This document shows positions 1 to 12,764 of a DNA stretch of 64,000 nt, in pieces. The notes beneath the pieces are model-generated. The model was not told the DNA's origin. It did no database searches and saw nothing but the letters and a program-made list of their open reading frames with translations. The stretch is from the NCBI GenBank assembly GCA_018292915.2, contig JACVVK020000311.1, positions 728,501 through 792,500 of the forward strand, written 5' to 3'. The stretch is from Batillaria attramentaria. Its lineage: Eukaryota; Mollusca; Gastropoda; Batillariidae. How positions within the stretch are numbered: position 1 is the stretch's first letter; each line of letters opens with the position of its first letter. Position numbers and translations under genes: made by a program.

Positions 1-2068
1 AAGCAGAGCGCCACCATAAACCCCAAAAGACAAAACCTCATTCCATCGGCCCGACCCGTGCCCAAGCCATTAGAAAACATCGCATTACGCCGTCGCTACT
101 TACGGTTCTGGCAGGCGGCCCCGGCTAACAATACCTCACTAATACCATTGTCACTTACCGGTTCGGCTAGCCATAGTCCCAGATGTGTTGGACGTGCCGC
201 CCGTCCATGCTTCTGTGCAGTATCCAAAATTACGCGCGTCTTGCTGTTGGCACAACACCACTCAGAGAAAGTATCTCCGACAATTTTCCCTCACTCACAA
301 CGTAGCTACATCCAGTGTGTTCACAAGCGCGTCATCGCTGTAAATCATACTGTGCACGGAGTTGAAGAAGAAGAAGGAGAAGAACAGAAGTCTTGTCGTG
401 TAAAAGTTTCAGTCAGAAGTCTGACCCTCTTTCCAGGAAAACTGTTAGCAATGCTTATAAACAGGCAATTGTGAGTACTGAAGAGTAAATAGGTCTTGTC
501 ATGGGAAGGTTTAAATCAGAATTCTGACACTTTTCCGGTGAAACTGTTAGTTGTGAAAATTGTGTAACAGCGAGAACCCGGGCACCTGCTATCAGCAAAG
601 TCTGTCAAGTGTTGTACAGAAAAAGACTCCCTCTTCAAATCTAGTTGCAAGAAATTACCTAACAGTCGGCATCATTATTATGACATGAGCAAGCTGCTGA
701 TTGGTAAAAAAAAAAAAAAAAAAGCACTTGAAGGAGACCAACTATCAGTAGTTGAAGAACACAACACTGGCTCGCTCAGTCACATGCAATCTTTCTCTCA
801 ATCCTGTCCGCGAGAACGTGCAAACTCCTCCAGATAATCCAGAACAGTCGTTGGCCACGAAGACAATAACCTGTGCACGAAGCCTCGGCTGTAGACAACA
901 CTGCCACAAAAGGATTTAAAATGCTCCCAGTTTCCACAAACTCTTCCCAGTTCTCCCTCTCTCGCTCTCAGACACAATTCTCTAAAAGAGACAGACTTCT
1001 TCGCACAGGGGGGAAAAAAACCGCTGTCACATTTTAGAACAGAGTTGAGTCAGTTGCGAGGTCTGAGTCGCGAAGTCCTGCGCTTGCAGAATCCTCTCAC
1101 GTGTGCCTGTGTGTGCGTGTGTCCAACGAAAAGCGCATCGCACGCACGTGTTGGGTTTCCTTCAAAGCCTCGACGTGGACAAACGGAGGAGGCTGTTGGG
1201 AGACTATAACCGGGAGATGCCAGGCTCAGAAGGAAGGAACTGTATACGGCAGGCGGTAAGGGGGACAGAGAGGTGTGCTAGTAGCTAGCGAGATGCTTGC
1301 TGTTGCTACTGCTGGCTGTTGCTTCTGCGTTCTACCTTGCCTGCATTCTCTATTGCCTTGGCTGGGCTGTGTGTCCTCACCTCCCTGCTTCCCTCCTAGT
1401 CCTCATTTTACCATTGCCATACCCACTCCCCTCCCCCTTGGCACAAACAGCGGAGGGTACATAGTGGTGAAGCCCTGTTGCTGGTGGTGTTGGTAGCTTC
1501 GAGTTCCCAGCGATATTGATCGATCTGCAGCCAATCAAACGGCGGCAACGCGCGTGCTACCGGTACACAACTGTGCAGGAGAGAGGGGAGGAGGGGAGAA
1601 GGAGGGGGAGGGAGGAGCTGAGGGACAAAGGACAGAGAAAGGTAAGACGCCAGACAACATGTAAAGAAAGGTGTTGACATGATAGGGAAGTGAGCAAAAA
1701 CGTCTCACCTTGTGTACTGTCATACATGTTACTGAACTGACATGGCCATTTGCATGAAGACAGAATGTATCAGACAAACGGGTAGAACTCCGCAAATTAC
1801 TCCCGTGGAAGCTAAGTTTTATTGTTCCATGGTTTGCCAAAAACGACAAACGACTGAAATCAATTTAGCAAAAACACAAATTAATCGCTAAAACAAGACT
1901 AAAACGAGCGATTTCAATGTAATCGTAAACATGCAAACGACAACCGGTCAACTACAGTACAGCTGTAACTGCAAGCAAAAAAAAATCTTTGAGTCTGTTG
2001 CAAATTGCAACTCACAGTGAAAATATTTGGGGGAAAATACTGTGCAATGCTCTGCATCACACGGAACT
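1..2068. other. No gene seen
   Basis: Unique-looking sequence with a purine-only G/A tract at about 1577-1645 and a poly-A at 706-723. Frames up to 138 codons lack protein-like composition or splice context. Confidence 0.6.
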
Positions 2069-2070
2069 CA

Positions 2071-2125
<55 letters not shown>

Positions 2126-2147
2126 TGTGTGTGTGTGTGTATGTGTG
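2069..2147. repeat. CT then GT microsatellite
   Basis: (CT)n 2069-2092 followed by (GT)n with two GTAT interruptions. Confidence 0.95.
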
Positions 2148-2804
2148 GAACACGCAACAGGAAGTGCTGATAGGGTCAGCATCATCACGGTAATCAAATT
2201 TTATTCTCACTCTCTTTCCCGTTCCAATTTTTTGCCAACATAAAAATCATCCAGAGCGCGGCTCCCTAAATCAATCACCAGGGACTTTTCATCCCATCTC
2301 AGGCGGCCCATTTTCCGCGCGAAAAAGGCAAAAGGTAAAGGGACAGATACTTAATGGTATTGCCATCAAATTAATTTCCCCCCAACTTAAAGTGCGGTCC
2401 GACTCCCGTTCAATGCCGAGCCCCGGGATCGATCAAGGGACAGAACCCTGTTTGGTAGTCCGACACGAGTTACCGCCCGCCATCTGATGTCTCGGCCCGA
2501 CTTCCAGGCTTCCACAGGGCTGACCGCGACTGCTGGGCAAGGCGTTTTAATTTCCTTCCTCAAACATTCGTGCTCTGTCGGTGAAAATGAGCTTGTCCCC
2601 GGACAAAGCTCGGCGTCTGAAAACTGCTCACTCAGCGCAGATACATCCTAAACCAGCAGAAGCTTGTTTTCCTGACCGGGTTCCAAAATGGTGTCAGAAG
2701 TGGGAGGGGTGCTGGTCGACAGAGAAATGGGTACTTGTACCATGAGAGATATACATCCGTCTACATTGCCGAAGTTAGTCTTAGTAAACTGTAGTAGTAT
2801 GGAG

Positions 2805-2981
2805 AACCAGGACAGCCGCATGGTAGAGCGCTGGTCTTTCAATGCTTGGATCGTGTGTTCAAATCATAGCTAGAAGCCCGAATTGATGCTGGCTTTTTCC
2901 TCGTTCCTTGTTCTTTGATATCACTCATAATTATGTGGTGGAAAAGAACGTTAAACCCCAAATCGCCCACCTACCCTTCAG
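2805..2981 (+). mobile_element. tRNA-derived SINE, family A (diverged copy)
   Basis: The head CATGGTAGAGCGCTGG (A-box-like) is followed by a worn B box and the family tail CTTTGATATCACTC and TGTGGTGGAAAAGAACGTTA, then CCCACC units. Confidence 0.7.
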
Positions 2982-3017
2982 TAGTAGTAGCAGTAATGTT
3001 TCAATCAGGAACAGACT

Positions 3018-3245
3018 AGGTGAAGTGCACTTTCAGATTTCATTACGGACCAACCTTCCAGCCAGATCAGGTTCGTGTCCGAGGTCAAATCAAGTTTCAA
3101 GTTTGCCTAAACCTTTTGCCGCATTAGTAGTAATGGTAGTAGTCTTTCCACAATGGCACAGAGTTAGTGCAGTGAACTTTCACAGATTTCGTGCAATGCT
3201 TTCCAAACAACTCGGGTTTGTGTCTAGAGTCAATTCAAGACCCAA
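3018..3245. repeat. Diverged tandem duplication, unit about 145 bp
   Basis: GTGAAGTGCACTTTCAGATT and GTCCGAGGTCAAATCAAG match GTGCAGTGAACTTTCACAGA and GTCTAGAGTCAATTCAAG further on. Confidence 0.55.
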
Positions 3246-4007
3246 GATCGACTAGCCTTTGACCACAAAAGGTCAAAGAAATTTTCCTTACTGATCCCAG
3301 GGCAACCCAAAGCTAGCCCGATGAAATCATGCACCAATACTGGCAAAATCAAATATCTTGATTCCTGACAAACCCCCGCTCGAGCCCGAAAGGCCAAGAG
3401 CCAGCCAGACACGTAAAATCCACACACATGGAACATTCTGGAATTAAATTCAGTCAAGACTGTGCAGCTAAAACTGTCACCCTCTTCTACCCCACTCGCC
3501 AACTAAAATGTCTGCATTCCAAGAAGTGACGATTTTTTTTCGAGCCAGAGCAAACAGTGTCGCAACACTTCTAAGAGTCGACCGCCAAATACACACGCAA
3601 GTATTTTCCCTTCACAAACAGTGCAGTGAAAGGACAGCACAGACTGGTCAACAGGTGGCGTGGACGTGACTGGAAGGGAAAAAATGATGGCCGTCTGGTG
3701 CCAGAGTCAACACTCCTGCCTCTTCTGCCAGGAGCAGATCACCCCAGATTGAAGCACCAACAGGCAGTTGCCCCCCTTTGCAAAAACACTCACCCTCTGT
3801 CAGCGAAATTCAAAGAGTCCCCTTTATTTCCAAAATAGACGACCGAAGAAAGCAAAAGCTTTTCACCAGTGACTCAGATGTAAGGCGCAAAGTAGGAGCA
3901 CCTATTTCTGGTCGCTGTGCTGAAGGTTTTAAATGAGTCTGACAATTACGATATGCGGTGAAGTGAAAGTGAAGAAGTTACCTTGGGGTTAACAACTTAA
4001 TTCATCA

Positions 4008-4307
4008 GGGCCCGTATGTAAAACTCGAGGTTAATTTAACCCACGGCTACGGGCCTAACCCAGACTAGGACAAAAGAAACCCCCAAACAAAATTAAATGA
4101 AAAAAAAAAGCGAAGAAAGAAAGACAAAAATCCTTCTATAACGGCATCGGCACCTTGCTGGAATGGACCCACTTCCTGATCTTAAACAAACAAAAACAAA
4201 AAACAAAAAAAAAAACCAGAAAATTTAACCCTAGAGCTAGTTTACTTCGAGGTTAGACTCTAACCCGGGGTTAAACTCCCTAACCCCGACTTTTACATGC
4301 GGGCCCA
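4008..4307. mobile_element. MITE-like non-autonomous DNA transposon, copy 1
   Basis: About 300 bp bounded by inverted ends: the left end starts GGGCCCGTATGTAAAA; the right end, read on the other strand, starts GGGCCCGCATGTAAAA, with TCGAGGTTA-type sequence following on both sides. The interior is A-rich and has no coding capacity. It matches, in reverse complement, a second copy at 12,487-12,764. Target-site duplication could not be defined by eye. Confidence 0.75.
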
Positions 4308-5171
4308 GGGAGACATGCAACTTCCACGGGTGTAGCGATTTCATTACGACAGCGAAGTTTGCAACGACACCAGCATTGCTCAGTCCGGCTATCTCTAGCG
4401 TGGATAGAAGGGAGGGAACGGAAGCACAACCAGCAGAAAGACGAAAGTCCTTCACACGGCACTAAAGCGTTAACCACGTCTAGTTCGTCTCGCCCATTCA
4501 CGCACGAACAGACTGAATTTGGACAATCCATTTACAGTTTCAGTCCTAAGTCTGCAAATCACCAGGGTCTGTGGACATGCATGTGTATCGTCGTTTGCTG
4601 ACCTAAACGTAATATATTCGGTAAGCACTTAGGCCCATCTACAAACTGACATTGTCAGTCAAACTGTCATTCTATCACTTTAAAAAAATAGACAATTACT
4701 TGCTGCTCTGTCGGCCAATAATGGCTCCTACAGCAAACAAGGCAACTGATAACTGACACAGAACTGAAAATAATGAACTGATTTGAAAATACTTCATTCA
4801 TCCCTAAAAGGGCTCTATAGTTTCCAAAACTTTTACTGTTGACAATGTTTTGTTTTTTGTTTTTTTGTTTGTTTGTTGTTGTTGTTTTTTTTTGGGGGGG
4901 CGGGGGGGGGGGGCAGAAGGATGTCAGCAATGCACAAGAAAAGATGAGGTCAACGCCAGTGTTGACGAAGTATCCAGGCAACTAGCTCCCCTCTGCTGCT
5001 CCCTCCTACTCCAGTCCAGAAACCAGTAACTTAAGCCGACAGGCTATAACAGTTCACGTCATAGCAAAGCAGCAGAGCGGCAAATTCATTTTCACCCGGC
5101 AGACAAGGGCCAAATCAAATCGCAGGATCTGAGCTGTCTGCCTGATCAAGCTGCAAAAAATGTGTCTGCGA

Positions 5172-5174
<3 letters not shown>

Positions 5175-5239
<65 letters not shown>

Positions 5240-5252
5240 CGCGCGCGCGCGC
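5175..5252. repeat. GT/GC microsatellite
   Basis: (GT)n to about 5235, then (GC)n to 5252. Confidence 0.95.
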
Positions 5253-5264
5253 ACCATCACTTCA

Positions 5265-5705
5265 AGAAGATAGCGGAATCTAGCAGTTCAAATTCGGTTC
5301 AAGGGTGGTGTTTTGAGGGTTAAAATTTCTGAGCCGCCACCACGAGGGTGATTTAACACTCTGCATGATAAGGTCCCCACCTGGGGCCCGCACGTTTACA
5401 ACATTGGCTGCAGAGGTCTGAGTTATAGGATCGCCAACTGTATTCATTCTGAGACATAAAGTGCGGAACTAAATACAGCACGGGCAAAACGGGTTTCTAC
5501 CTGTCAAAGTGAAGCAACTATCTGTTAGTATGCTACTTGGGAAAACTCGCATGGAGAGAGTTAAGAGACGCGGCCAGTGGAAGAAGCTGTACAGTTGTTG
5601 GCACAGCTGGGATTGGAAGCCTTAACTTTGGACCAAATGACCTGAACTCAAAAATATCCAGAACACCACCATCAGCAAGCTTGTCAGAAATGTTCTTTAC
5701 TCTCA

Positions 5706-5759
<54 letters not shown>

Positions 5760-6182
5760 TTGCGCCCCCCCCCCCCCGGGCCCCCTTCACACGCACACAC
5801 ACACACACACACATATCACATTAAATATTCAACTGTAGCAGTTGAGATTCAGTTCAAGGTACATGGCATCTGTGACAAAATAAATTGTTTAGAAAACATC
5901 CACAAAGAAACAGCAGAATCAGCAAAACAACAACAACAACAACAAAAAACTCACCAAAAAGTTTCCCCACTCCAGTCACAAAACACATTTTGAGAGGCAG
6001 ACTAAGGAGGGCTTCGTGCTTCCTTCCTGCCTGCTGAGCGAATCTAACTTTACAACAATCAGATTCAGGTCAAGGAAAAGAACAAAATGGACTGAATTAC
6101 AAATACTCATTAAAAAAAAACAAAAAAAAAATAAAATAACCACTACAATCTGCGACCTTGTCAGAAATCCTCCCTACTCTCA

Positions 6183-6215
<33 letters not shown>

Positions 6216-7065
6216 AAGACAGAGACTAACCAAGGCTTCCTATTTTCCTGCCAAGGAAATCTGATTTCTAAAATTCAGCAGTTCAAATTGACTCGAATAA
6301 AAAATACTCCGCCACCAGCACGCTCACCAAAAATCTTCCCCACTCTCATCACAAAACACAAGAGAAAGCAAGACTGCGGAAGGTTTCGAGTTTCCTTTCT
6401 TCTAATTTCCAAGAAATCAAAACCCAGCAGTTCACCTTTAGTTCAAGGAAGCAAACAACGAGGATGGAATGTTTTTTTTAAAAGCTCATATAAAAAACAC
6501 TATCAGCAAGTTTGCCAGAAAAGTTCCCAACTCTAATCACAATACACAAGAGAAAGACCACCAAAAGATATCAATTTTCAGCAGTTCAGATACAGTTCAA
6601 GCAAACAAAAAACTTGAATTAAAAACACTCCCCAATGTTCCCTATTCCCGTCACAATACACAAGAGGACGGCAAACTACCAGTTCCAGAATTAAGCAGTT
6701 CAGATTAAGTTCAAGGAAACAAATAAAATGAACAATTAAAAAAGTCCCCTCCCCCCTCCCCCCCCAAAAACAACAACAAAAACCAAAAAAACAACAACAA
6801 AAAAAAAAACACAATCAACAATCTTTTCGGAAATCTTCCCCACGTCCGTCACATTAGACTACCTGTTCAAGAAGATATTTAAAATCCAGCATTTCTATTC
6901 GGTTTAACGTAACGAATAAAATGATGATTTCACAATATTCATGGCATCCCCCCCCCATCCCCCCCCCCACACACACACCAGAAACCTTTCCTTCTCATCA
7001 CGAGAGAGTCAGACTATCCAGGGCTTCGTAGTTCCTTCCTACCTGCTGAGGAATCTAATTTCCCT
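5265..7065. repeat. Degenerate tandem array, unit about 120-220 bp, seven to eight copies
   Basis: A landmark of the form CAGTTCAAATTCGGTTCAAGG recurs near 5283, 5839, 6057, 6279, 6428, 6580, 6694 and (worn) 6889. A second landmark, TCTTCCCCACTCTCATCACA, recurs between them. CA, CAA and C-run expansions are embedded. Confidence 0.75.
5706..5812. repeat. CA microsatellites flanking a C-run
   Basis: (CA)n 5706-5758, a 15-base C-run with GGG after it, then (CA)n 5790-5812. Confidence 0.95.
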
Positions 7066-7285
7066 GATCGATCACGCCATGTCCAATCAAGCCCCCGTGA
7101 TGAAGTGGGTAGTGACTGGGAGGTCATCTTCCCTTCCTCCCCTCCCACCTCCCCCATAACGACATGTCTGACAAACTTAACCGTACAACAGACAGGAGAA
7201 AATGGCAAAGGTACAAGGTGGAGAAGAGGACTGTACTGCACTGTACAGCAAGAACTGCAATCAGACAATCCATTGAAAAATTTAC

Positions 7286-7684
7286 GCACTCAACGACTCC
7301 GGAAAGAAAAAAAAACCTTTAAAAAACAACCAATACGAATTTACTAAAATATGGTTTTGAAAAAATAACGCTCTTAATGACTCTGGAATAAAAAACATTT
7401 TTTTAAAAACCAATAAGAATTTACTATAAAGTTAATATGGTTTTGAAATATTTACAGTCTCAACGACTCTGGAATGAAAAAAAAACTTGGAAAAAAAAAG
7501 CCTATAAGAATTCACTACAAACTGGTTTTGAAAAAGAATGACACTCTCAACGACTCTGGAATCAAAACAAAAATTTAAAACCACCAATAAGAATTTACTA
7601 AAATATGCTTTTGATAAATTTACACTCTCAATGACTGTGGGATGAAAAAAACAACGCCTTTAAAAAAACCTACAAGAATTTACT
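7286..7684. repeat. Tandem array, unit 80-88 bp, five copies
   Basis: CTCAACGACTCTGGAAT-type landmarks at 7289, 7371, 7459, 7547 and 7627, each followed by an A-rich stretch, then ATAAGAATTTACTA and a TGGTTTTGAAAA-type segment. Copies differ by substitutions and A-run length. Confidence 0.88.
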
Positions 7685-8496
7685 AATTGCCTCTGTCGTT
7701 ATTACTTCCGCTTGTTCTTGCATCAGAAGATCTTCACTGTGAGCCGGACACCTTACAATAGTGCTGTCAACCTAAATAAATAACACGAGGGGTTAGATAT
7801 TTGTGACGGTATTTCTGATCACTGATAATGACTTGTTTCACACTCCACAGGCCTCATCCTATAAAGGGGTATCCAATCTAAACACGTATTGATCAGGCAC
7901 ATGATCAGACAGGCGACAGGAAAAGGCTGAGAATGAGAACCGAAATTTGCCAGCAGCAGAGTCCATCTCAGGACGGTCTGTATGTCAAAGTGGACTGGAC
8001 GCGTACACGAATACACTATTGTACTATTACATGGTTACAAACCTCGTGGAGTATAAAAAGGCACAAATATACACTATAAGGAAAAGAAAAGGTTAACATC
8101 CTCTCAAATCTGAATAACATAGGGAATGTCATTACTTATATTTTCTTCTTCTTCTTTTTTTTTTTTTTTGGGGGGGGGGGGGGGGAGGGGGTGTCTTATG
8201 ACGCTCATGGTCCACATTATATTTTTAAGTGACGCTCTTTGCGTATTTGGAAGAATTTCTCCTCTTGTTCCCGAAAGAAAGCCATTTAGCTGGAAATGTA
8301 ATGTGTGTTTGTTTTTGTCTTATAAGACAGTTTTCAGCCTTTCCGTTTTCTGACAAAACAAACAAATCGAAGTTGTTTGTGTCTGTTTTGAGCCTTTTCG
8401 GTTTCTTATGTTTTGGAGTTTGACATTTCCAACCATTATGTCATCTGCAGTCATACACGGCAAAACAAATAGGGCACAGAAAGGGGTGGCGCATGG

Positions 8497-8572
8497 GGTG
8501 GGTGGGTGTTTGGGAGTTTAACGTCCTTTTCTACCACGTAAAGGGTGATATCAAAGACGGGGCAACGAGAAA
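8497..8572 (-). mobile_element. SINE family A, 3' tail fragment
   Basis: Reverse-strand tail: GGGTGGGTGTTTGGGAG, TTTAACGTCCTTTTCTACCA and GATATCAAAGACGGGGCAAC. The tRNA-like head is absent. Confidence 0.75.
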
Positions 8573-9104
8573 CGGGCACACAAAACGAGTAGGCAGACAG
8601 AGAATAATGCAGACAGCAACGACGCGAAAGTGATGCTATATACAGCAAACAGAGACAACCATCTGGCTCTTCCATCCCTGAAGGAAGCAGCAGCACGTGG
8701 CGTAATGAACGCATCGATTCAAGCAGATCAAAGAGGCGACTGCCTCCCAGACAATGGGCGATGCCTTTAATTACCAGTGCGGGCTGCGTCACCGGCGATC
8801 CCGGGGCTTCCACCTGGAACTAACACCCCTTGAAACGGGAGACGGCGGCCCCGGAGTCGTGCGTAACGCTAACTAGCTCCAACATGAGGCTAACGAAGGG
8901 GCTGACAGAAAGTCTGATTGCGAGATGATCGAATGCTCTGGACGAGGATGCTATCGACCTTCAGTGCGCTGGTCAGTCTGGTCCCGGGGAAGTATTGGTG
9001 ACAAGATGATGAACTGATTACCTTCGTCTGCGAAGCACAGACAAGGAGAGAGGGTTTTTTGGGGGATTACTGACCAGAGGGTAGAGCCAGTCGATGATGA
9101 GGGG

Positions 9105-9106
<2 letters not shown>

Positions 9107-9182
<76 letters not shown>
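9107..9182. repeat. GT then GA microsatellite
   Basis: (GT)n 9107-9159 switching directly into (GA)n 9160-9182. Confidence 0.95.
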
Positions 9183-9714
9183 AGAAGAAGAAAACGCTTG
9201 CAGAATTACATTTACTCAAAACCTAGAACCTACATGAATGTATGCCCGATTCTCGGAGTTTCACCCGCCTAAAAACACGAAACAAAATACACAAAAAAGT
9301 ACTAACGTAGAGTACTTCTGTCCACACTATAGTGAACAAAATTCACAGACAAATTCATCCTGCAGTCAAAGAACAAAGCCAGAGACAAACCTTCCACTTT
9401 TTTCCCACAACTCAAGTCGCACATAGCAACTTCTTTCCTTCTTTTCTATTCTCTTCGCCGAAAAAAAAACCTCCAGTAGAAGGGCACAAAACGAAATGTT
9501 GCAGGAGAAGGTGAAGAAATGTGAACCGTTTGTCAAAAGAGTCCAGAAGACACTAAGTGCATTTACCTAACTCCACAAGGACTGCTTCTTTTCATTGGCT
9601 GGGTCCTCTGTAAAATTGATGACGCTCCGGAGGGAGGAGAGTGGCGCGCGTGCACTCTCCCCCGGAAAAGATGTCATTTGCGTCGGATTCTTCAGTTGTC
9701 ACACCACCTCTACC

Positions 9715-9872
9715 ACAGTGGCTCCCTTTTGGTATGCTTCTAATGCTCGGGTCGTGAGTTCGATCCCGGCTGGGGCCAAATATTTGTGCTGGCTTTTTCA
9801 TCGTTGCCTCGTCTTTGATATCACCATATTTGGTGGAAAAGGACGTTAAACCCCCAAACACCCACCCACCCT
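9715..9872 (+). mobile_element. SINE family A
   Basis: Partial head, B box GTGAGTTCGATCCCGG, then GGCCAAATATTTGTGCTGG, CGTCTTTGATATCACC and GGTGGAAAAGGACGTTAAAC, ending in ACCCACCCACCC. Confidence 0.85.
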
Positions 9873-10616
9873 CCCTTTTGGTATACTAAATAGACTAAAC
9901 AGGTACTTGTGGAACTTTGTCATGTAGATTTTACTCTTCAACATTCACAACCAGACAACAAACTAAAGTAAACGAAGAAAATATTCTTTGTTGTCTCAAA
10001 ATAAAAATAAATAAGCAACAACAAACAAACAAACAAACAAAAAACCGGCTGAAGTAAAGAAAAAAATTGAAGGGAAACACTGAATCAGAACTATGACTGA
10101 GGCAAATTGGACACCAATTATCTAAAATACTCTACAACAAACAGCAACCAAAACGTTGACAGAGGGAACCGAAGACGCCGAGAAGACGGCAGAGTGTGAT
10201 GGCGATCGGCGCCCAAAAAGCTGGTTTGTTCTTCAGAAAGGAGTGGAGGTGAAGAGTTGATCCATTATTTATGCGAGCTCTCTGGTCAGCGTGTCACACA
10301 CACAAGACGTTCGTGCAAATAGCTGTCAACCGGGGGAGGCACGGTCCTCTAGTCCATGTTACAGTTAGTCTTTCACAGATTAACCTTTATCGTGTGAGCG
10401 GTTGTAAAACGCCCATGACTTACACGGTTTGGCTCATTACGGGCCTACTCTTCATTTTTGAAACGTATGTTTTGAGGCTTCAGGTATTCGTCGAGGAGAG
10501 TTAAACCACTGTACAACCTAAATATGATTCATGAGAAACAATGCAGTAAACAATGTCCAAAGTCGGGTACATGTCGGGTTCATCCGTAAACCGGGTGAAA
10601 ACCATCCAGTGACTTA

Positions 10617-10845
10617 ATAATAATAATAATAATCACATTAATATAGGCGCTTTATCCCAAATATTCCGCTCAAAGCGCCGCGAGCTAAACCAAACACGCA
10701 CGCTTACGCGAATCACACGCATTCTCTTACACACTGGACATGAACACATTACAGTCACGTGGTGCGAAGGGCCAGCTCAGCAATTTAGGTTTCGGATTTT
10801 CAGAATTGCATTTTTAAAAAAAATATGGACTGAATATTTCCACAG
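10617..10845 (-). mobile_element. tRNA-derived SINE, family B (body and tail)
   Basis: On the plus strand: an (AAT)n tail, TATAGGCGCTTTATCCC, CTCAAAGCGCCGCGAG, CGAATCACACGCATTCTCT, CACGTGGTGCGAAGGGCCAG, then a worn AGAATTGCATTTTT segment. The tRNA head is missing. Confidence 0.82.
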
Positions 10846-11069
10846 CAGACAGTAATAAGACATCTGCGCTTTTGCTCATTACTCACTCACCTTACAAACG
10901 TGTGTTTACTCACTCCAGGTGTTCCCCGAGGAGATCTAGAACTACCGTGTATAACCAAACTTGAAATCACAGTTTAGGGCATAATTAACGCCGCTCAAGC
11001 AACAAAGGCTAATTCCCAGCACAGTATGCCTGCGCTACTTAACCAAAAGAAAAGTACCATTAAAGAAAT

Positions 11070-11325
11070 GATCGGAAATGTTCAGCCCACAAAATTTGAA
11101 AACAAAATCTAAATTCCGAAACTTAAATAGCTGATGATACAGCTAAATTAAATCAAATAGCTAAATAACTTCGCACCGCGTGATTGTAATGTTCATGTGA
11201 AGTATGTGAGAGAATGCGTGTGATTCACACGAGCGTGCGTGTTGGGTTCAGTTCACGGCGCTTTGAGCCGATTCAAGAAATTGCGTAAAGCGCCTATACA
11301 ATACTCAGTTATGATTATTAATACG
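11070..11325 (+). mobile_element. SINE family B, opposite orientation to the copy at 10.6 kb
   Basis: GTTCAGCCCACAAAATTTG, CGCACCGCGTGATTGTAATG, GAATGCGTGTGATTCACACG, GGCGCTTTGAGCCGATTC and GTAAAGCGCCTATACAATAC. With the copy at 10,617 it forms an inverted pair about 225 bp apart. Confidence 0.8.
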
Positions 11326-12486
11326 ACGCAAACTGGTCTACGGGGCAGTATAAACCTCATACATACAGCACGACAAGAAGTCGAGAAAGTCTCTCTAGCA
11401 ACAAATGGCCATCTGACACCCAGCTCCTTTCAAACAATACAGCCTACACGCAGACAACATGACACGAGACCTGGCACTAAATATCCCCCCAGCGAGATGA
11501 CAGATTAGGGTTGCGGGGGCAGCAGATAACGACGTAATCTGGCAGCGGATTCAATTCCACGGCTCCCGGCAGTTTACAGCGGGCCGTGGACGCAGGTTCC
11601 TGCCGCTTCGGCTCCAACGGTTTCCGTCAGATGGACGGCGTCACGCAACCGTTTTCAGAGAGACCAGAGAGGCGTGCTTCCTGCCTGCTGAACGTACCCC
11701 GGGTGGAACAGCGTCCGGTACTCTGGCATCGGAGATGGGGGTGGACAGATAAGAGGAATACGGTCGCCAGGACTGCAGGTAACCAGACCTACTTTACGGT
11801 ATGTCCACGCTGATGGGCTGTTGCCACCACCAACTCACGCTCCCTACGGCATGTTTACTACAGTAAAGTTTGATGCGTTCTTTTCTCCTTTCCTTTCTTC
11901 TTCTTGCTACTTTTTTATTTTTTTATTATTATATTTTTTTTTTTTTACATTTAAATCCATTTTTTCACGCCAATTTCTCCGCCATGCTTTTATGTAAACT
12001 GGTTGAGATGAGCACCTACGTAAGTTTTTACTTGTTGTGCTCTCTTACAATGTAATGCTATTTACTCTTTAACGGTGATCCTTCAATGAATAAAAGATGT
12101 TTAAACCAACCAGACTGCACAGAGCATAGTCAGCTGGTGAAGAGGTGACCTATTATTTATTTATCTTATATGTTTGTTCATTTTATGCAGTAAGTAGTAC
12201 AGCCTTTCTCAGCTTTCTCCTTGAATAATAACCTTTGCTGACCCAGCTCAAGTTTTGGAACAGTTTCGCTCGTGAGTGCGCCTGTAGGCTCGAAATATTT
12301 TCTATCCTGGTGATTAATACAGCTCTTAATGCGATACAATGAAGATTACATTTTGCACGAGCGGTAAAAAAAAAATCACAATTCTGCAATTGTTGTTACA
12401 CTACTGGAGAACTCAGCGTGATCGCCGCATCGAGTACACTTCTGTTAGCTCAGTGCCAGCATTACAGACGCTGTCTCTGTCCTGGA

Positions 12487-12764
12487 CCCGTATGTAGTAG
12501 TCGAGGTTAGGGCTTTTAGTCCTGGTTTAGAGTCTAACCTCGAACTAAACTAGCTCTAGGGTTAAATTTTCTGTTTTGTTTTTTTTAAATCAAAAAGCGG
12601 GCCCATTCCAGCAAGGTGCCTGAGCCGTTATAGAAGGATTTTTTTTCTTCCTTTCTTCGCTTCCTTTTTATTTAATTTTGCTTTTGGGTTTCTTTTGTCC
12701 TAGTCTGGGTTAGGCCCGTAGCCGTGGGTTAAATTAACCTCGACTTTTACATACGGGCCCAGGT
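12487..12764. mobile_element. MITE-like non-autonomous DNA transposon, copy 2 (inverted relative to copy 1)
   Basis: It shares with copy 1 the terminal GGGCCCG-type inverted ends, the internal CCATTCCAGCAAGGTGCC (read on this strand), the TTATAGAAGGATT segment and TTTTGTCCTAGTCTGGGTTA. Differences are scattered substitutions and poly-A/T length. No ORF. The superfamily is not assignable without a clear target duplication. Confidence 0.75.

Noticed and set aside
58..474. A 138-codon frame at the window start
   Set aside because: It has mixed composition without domain, signal peptide or splice evidence.
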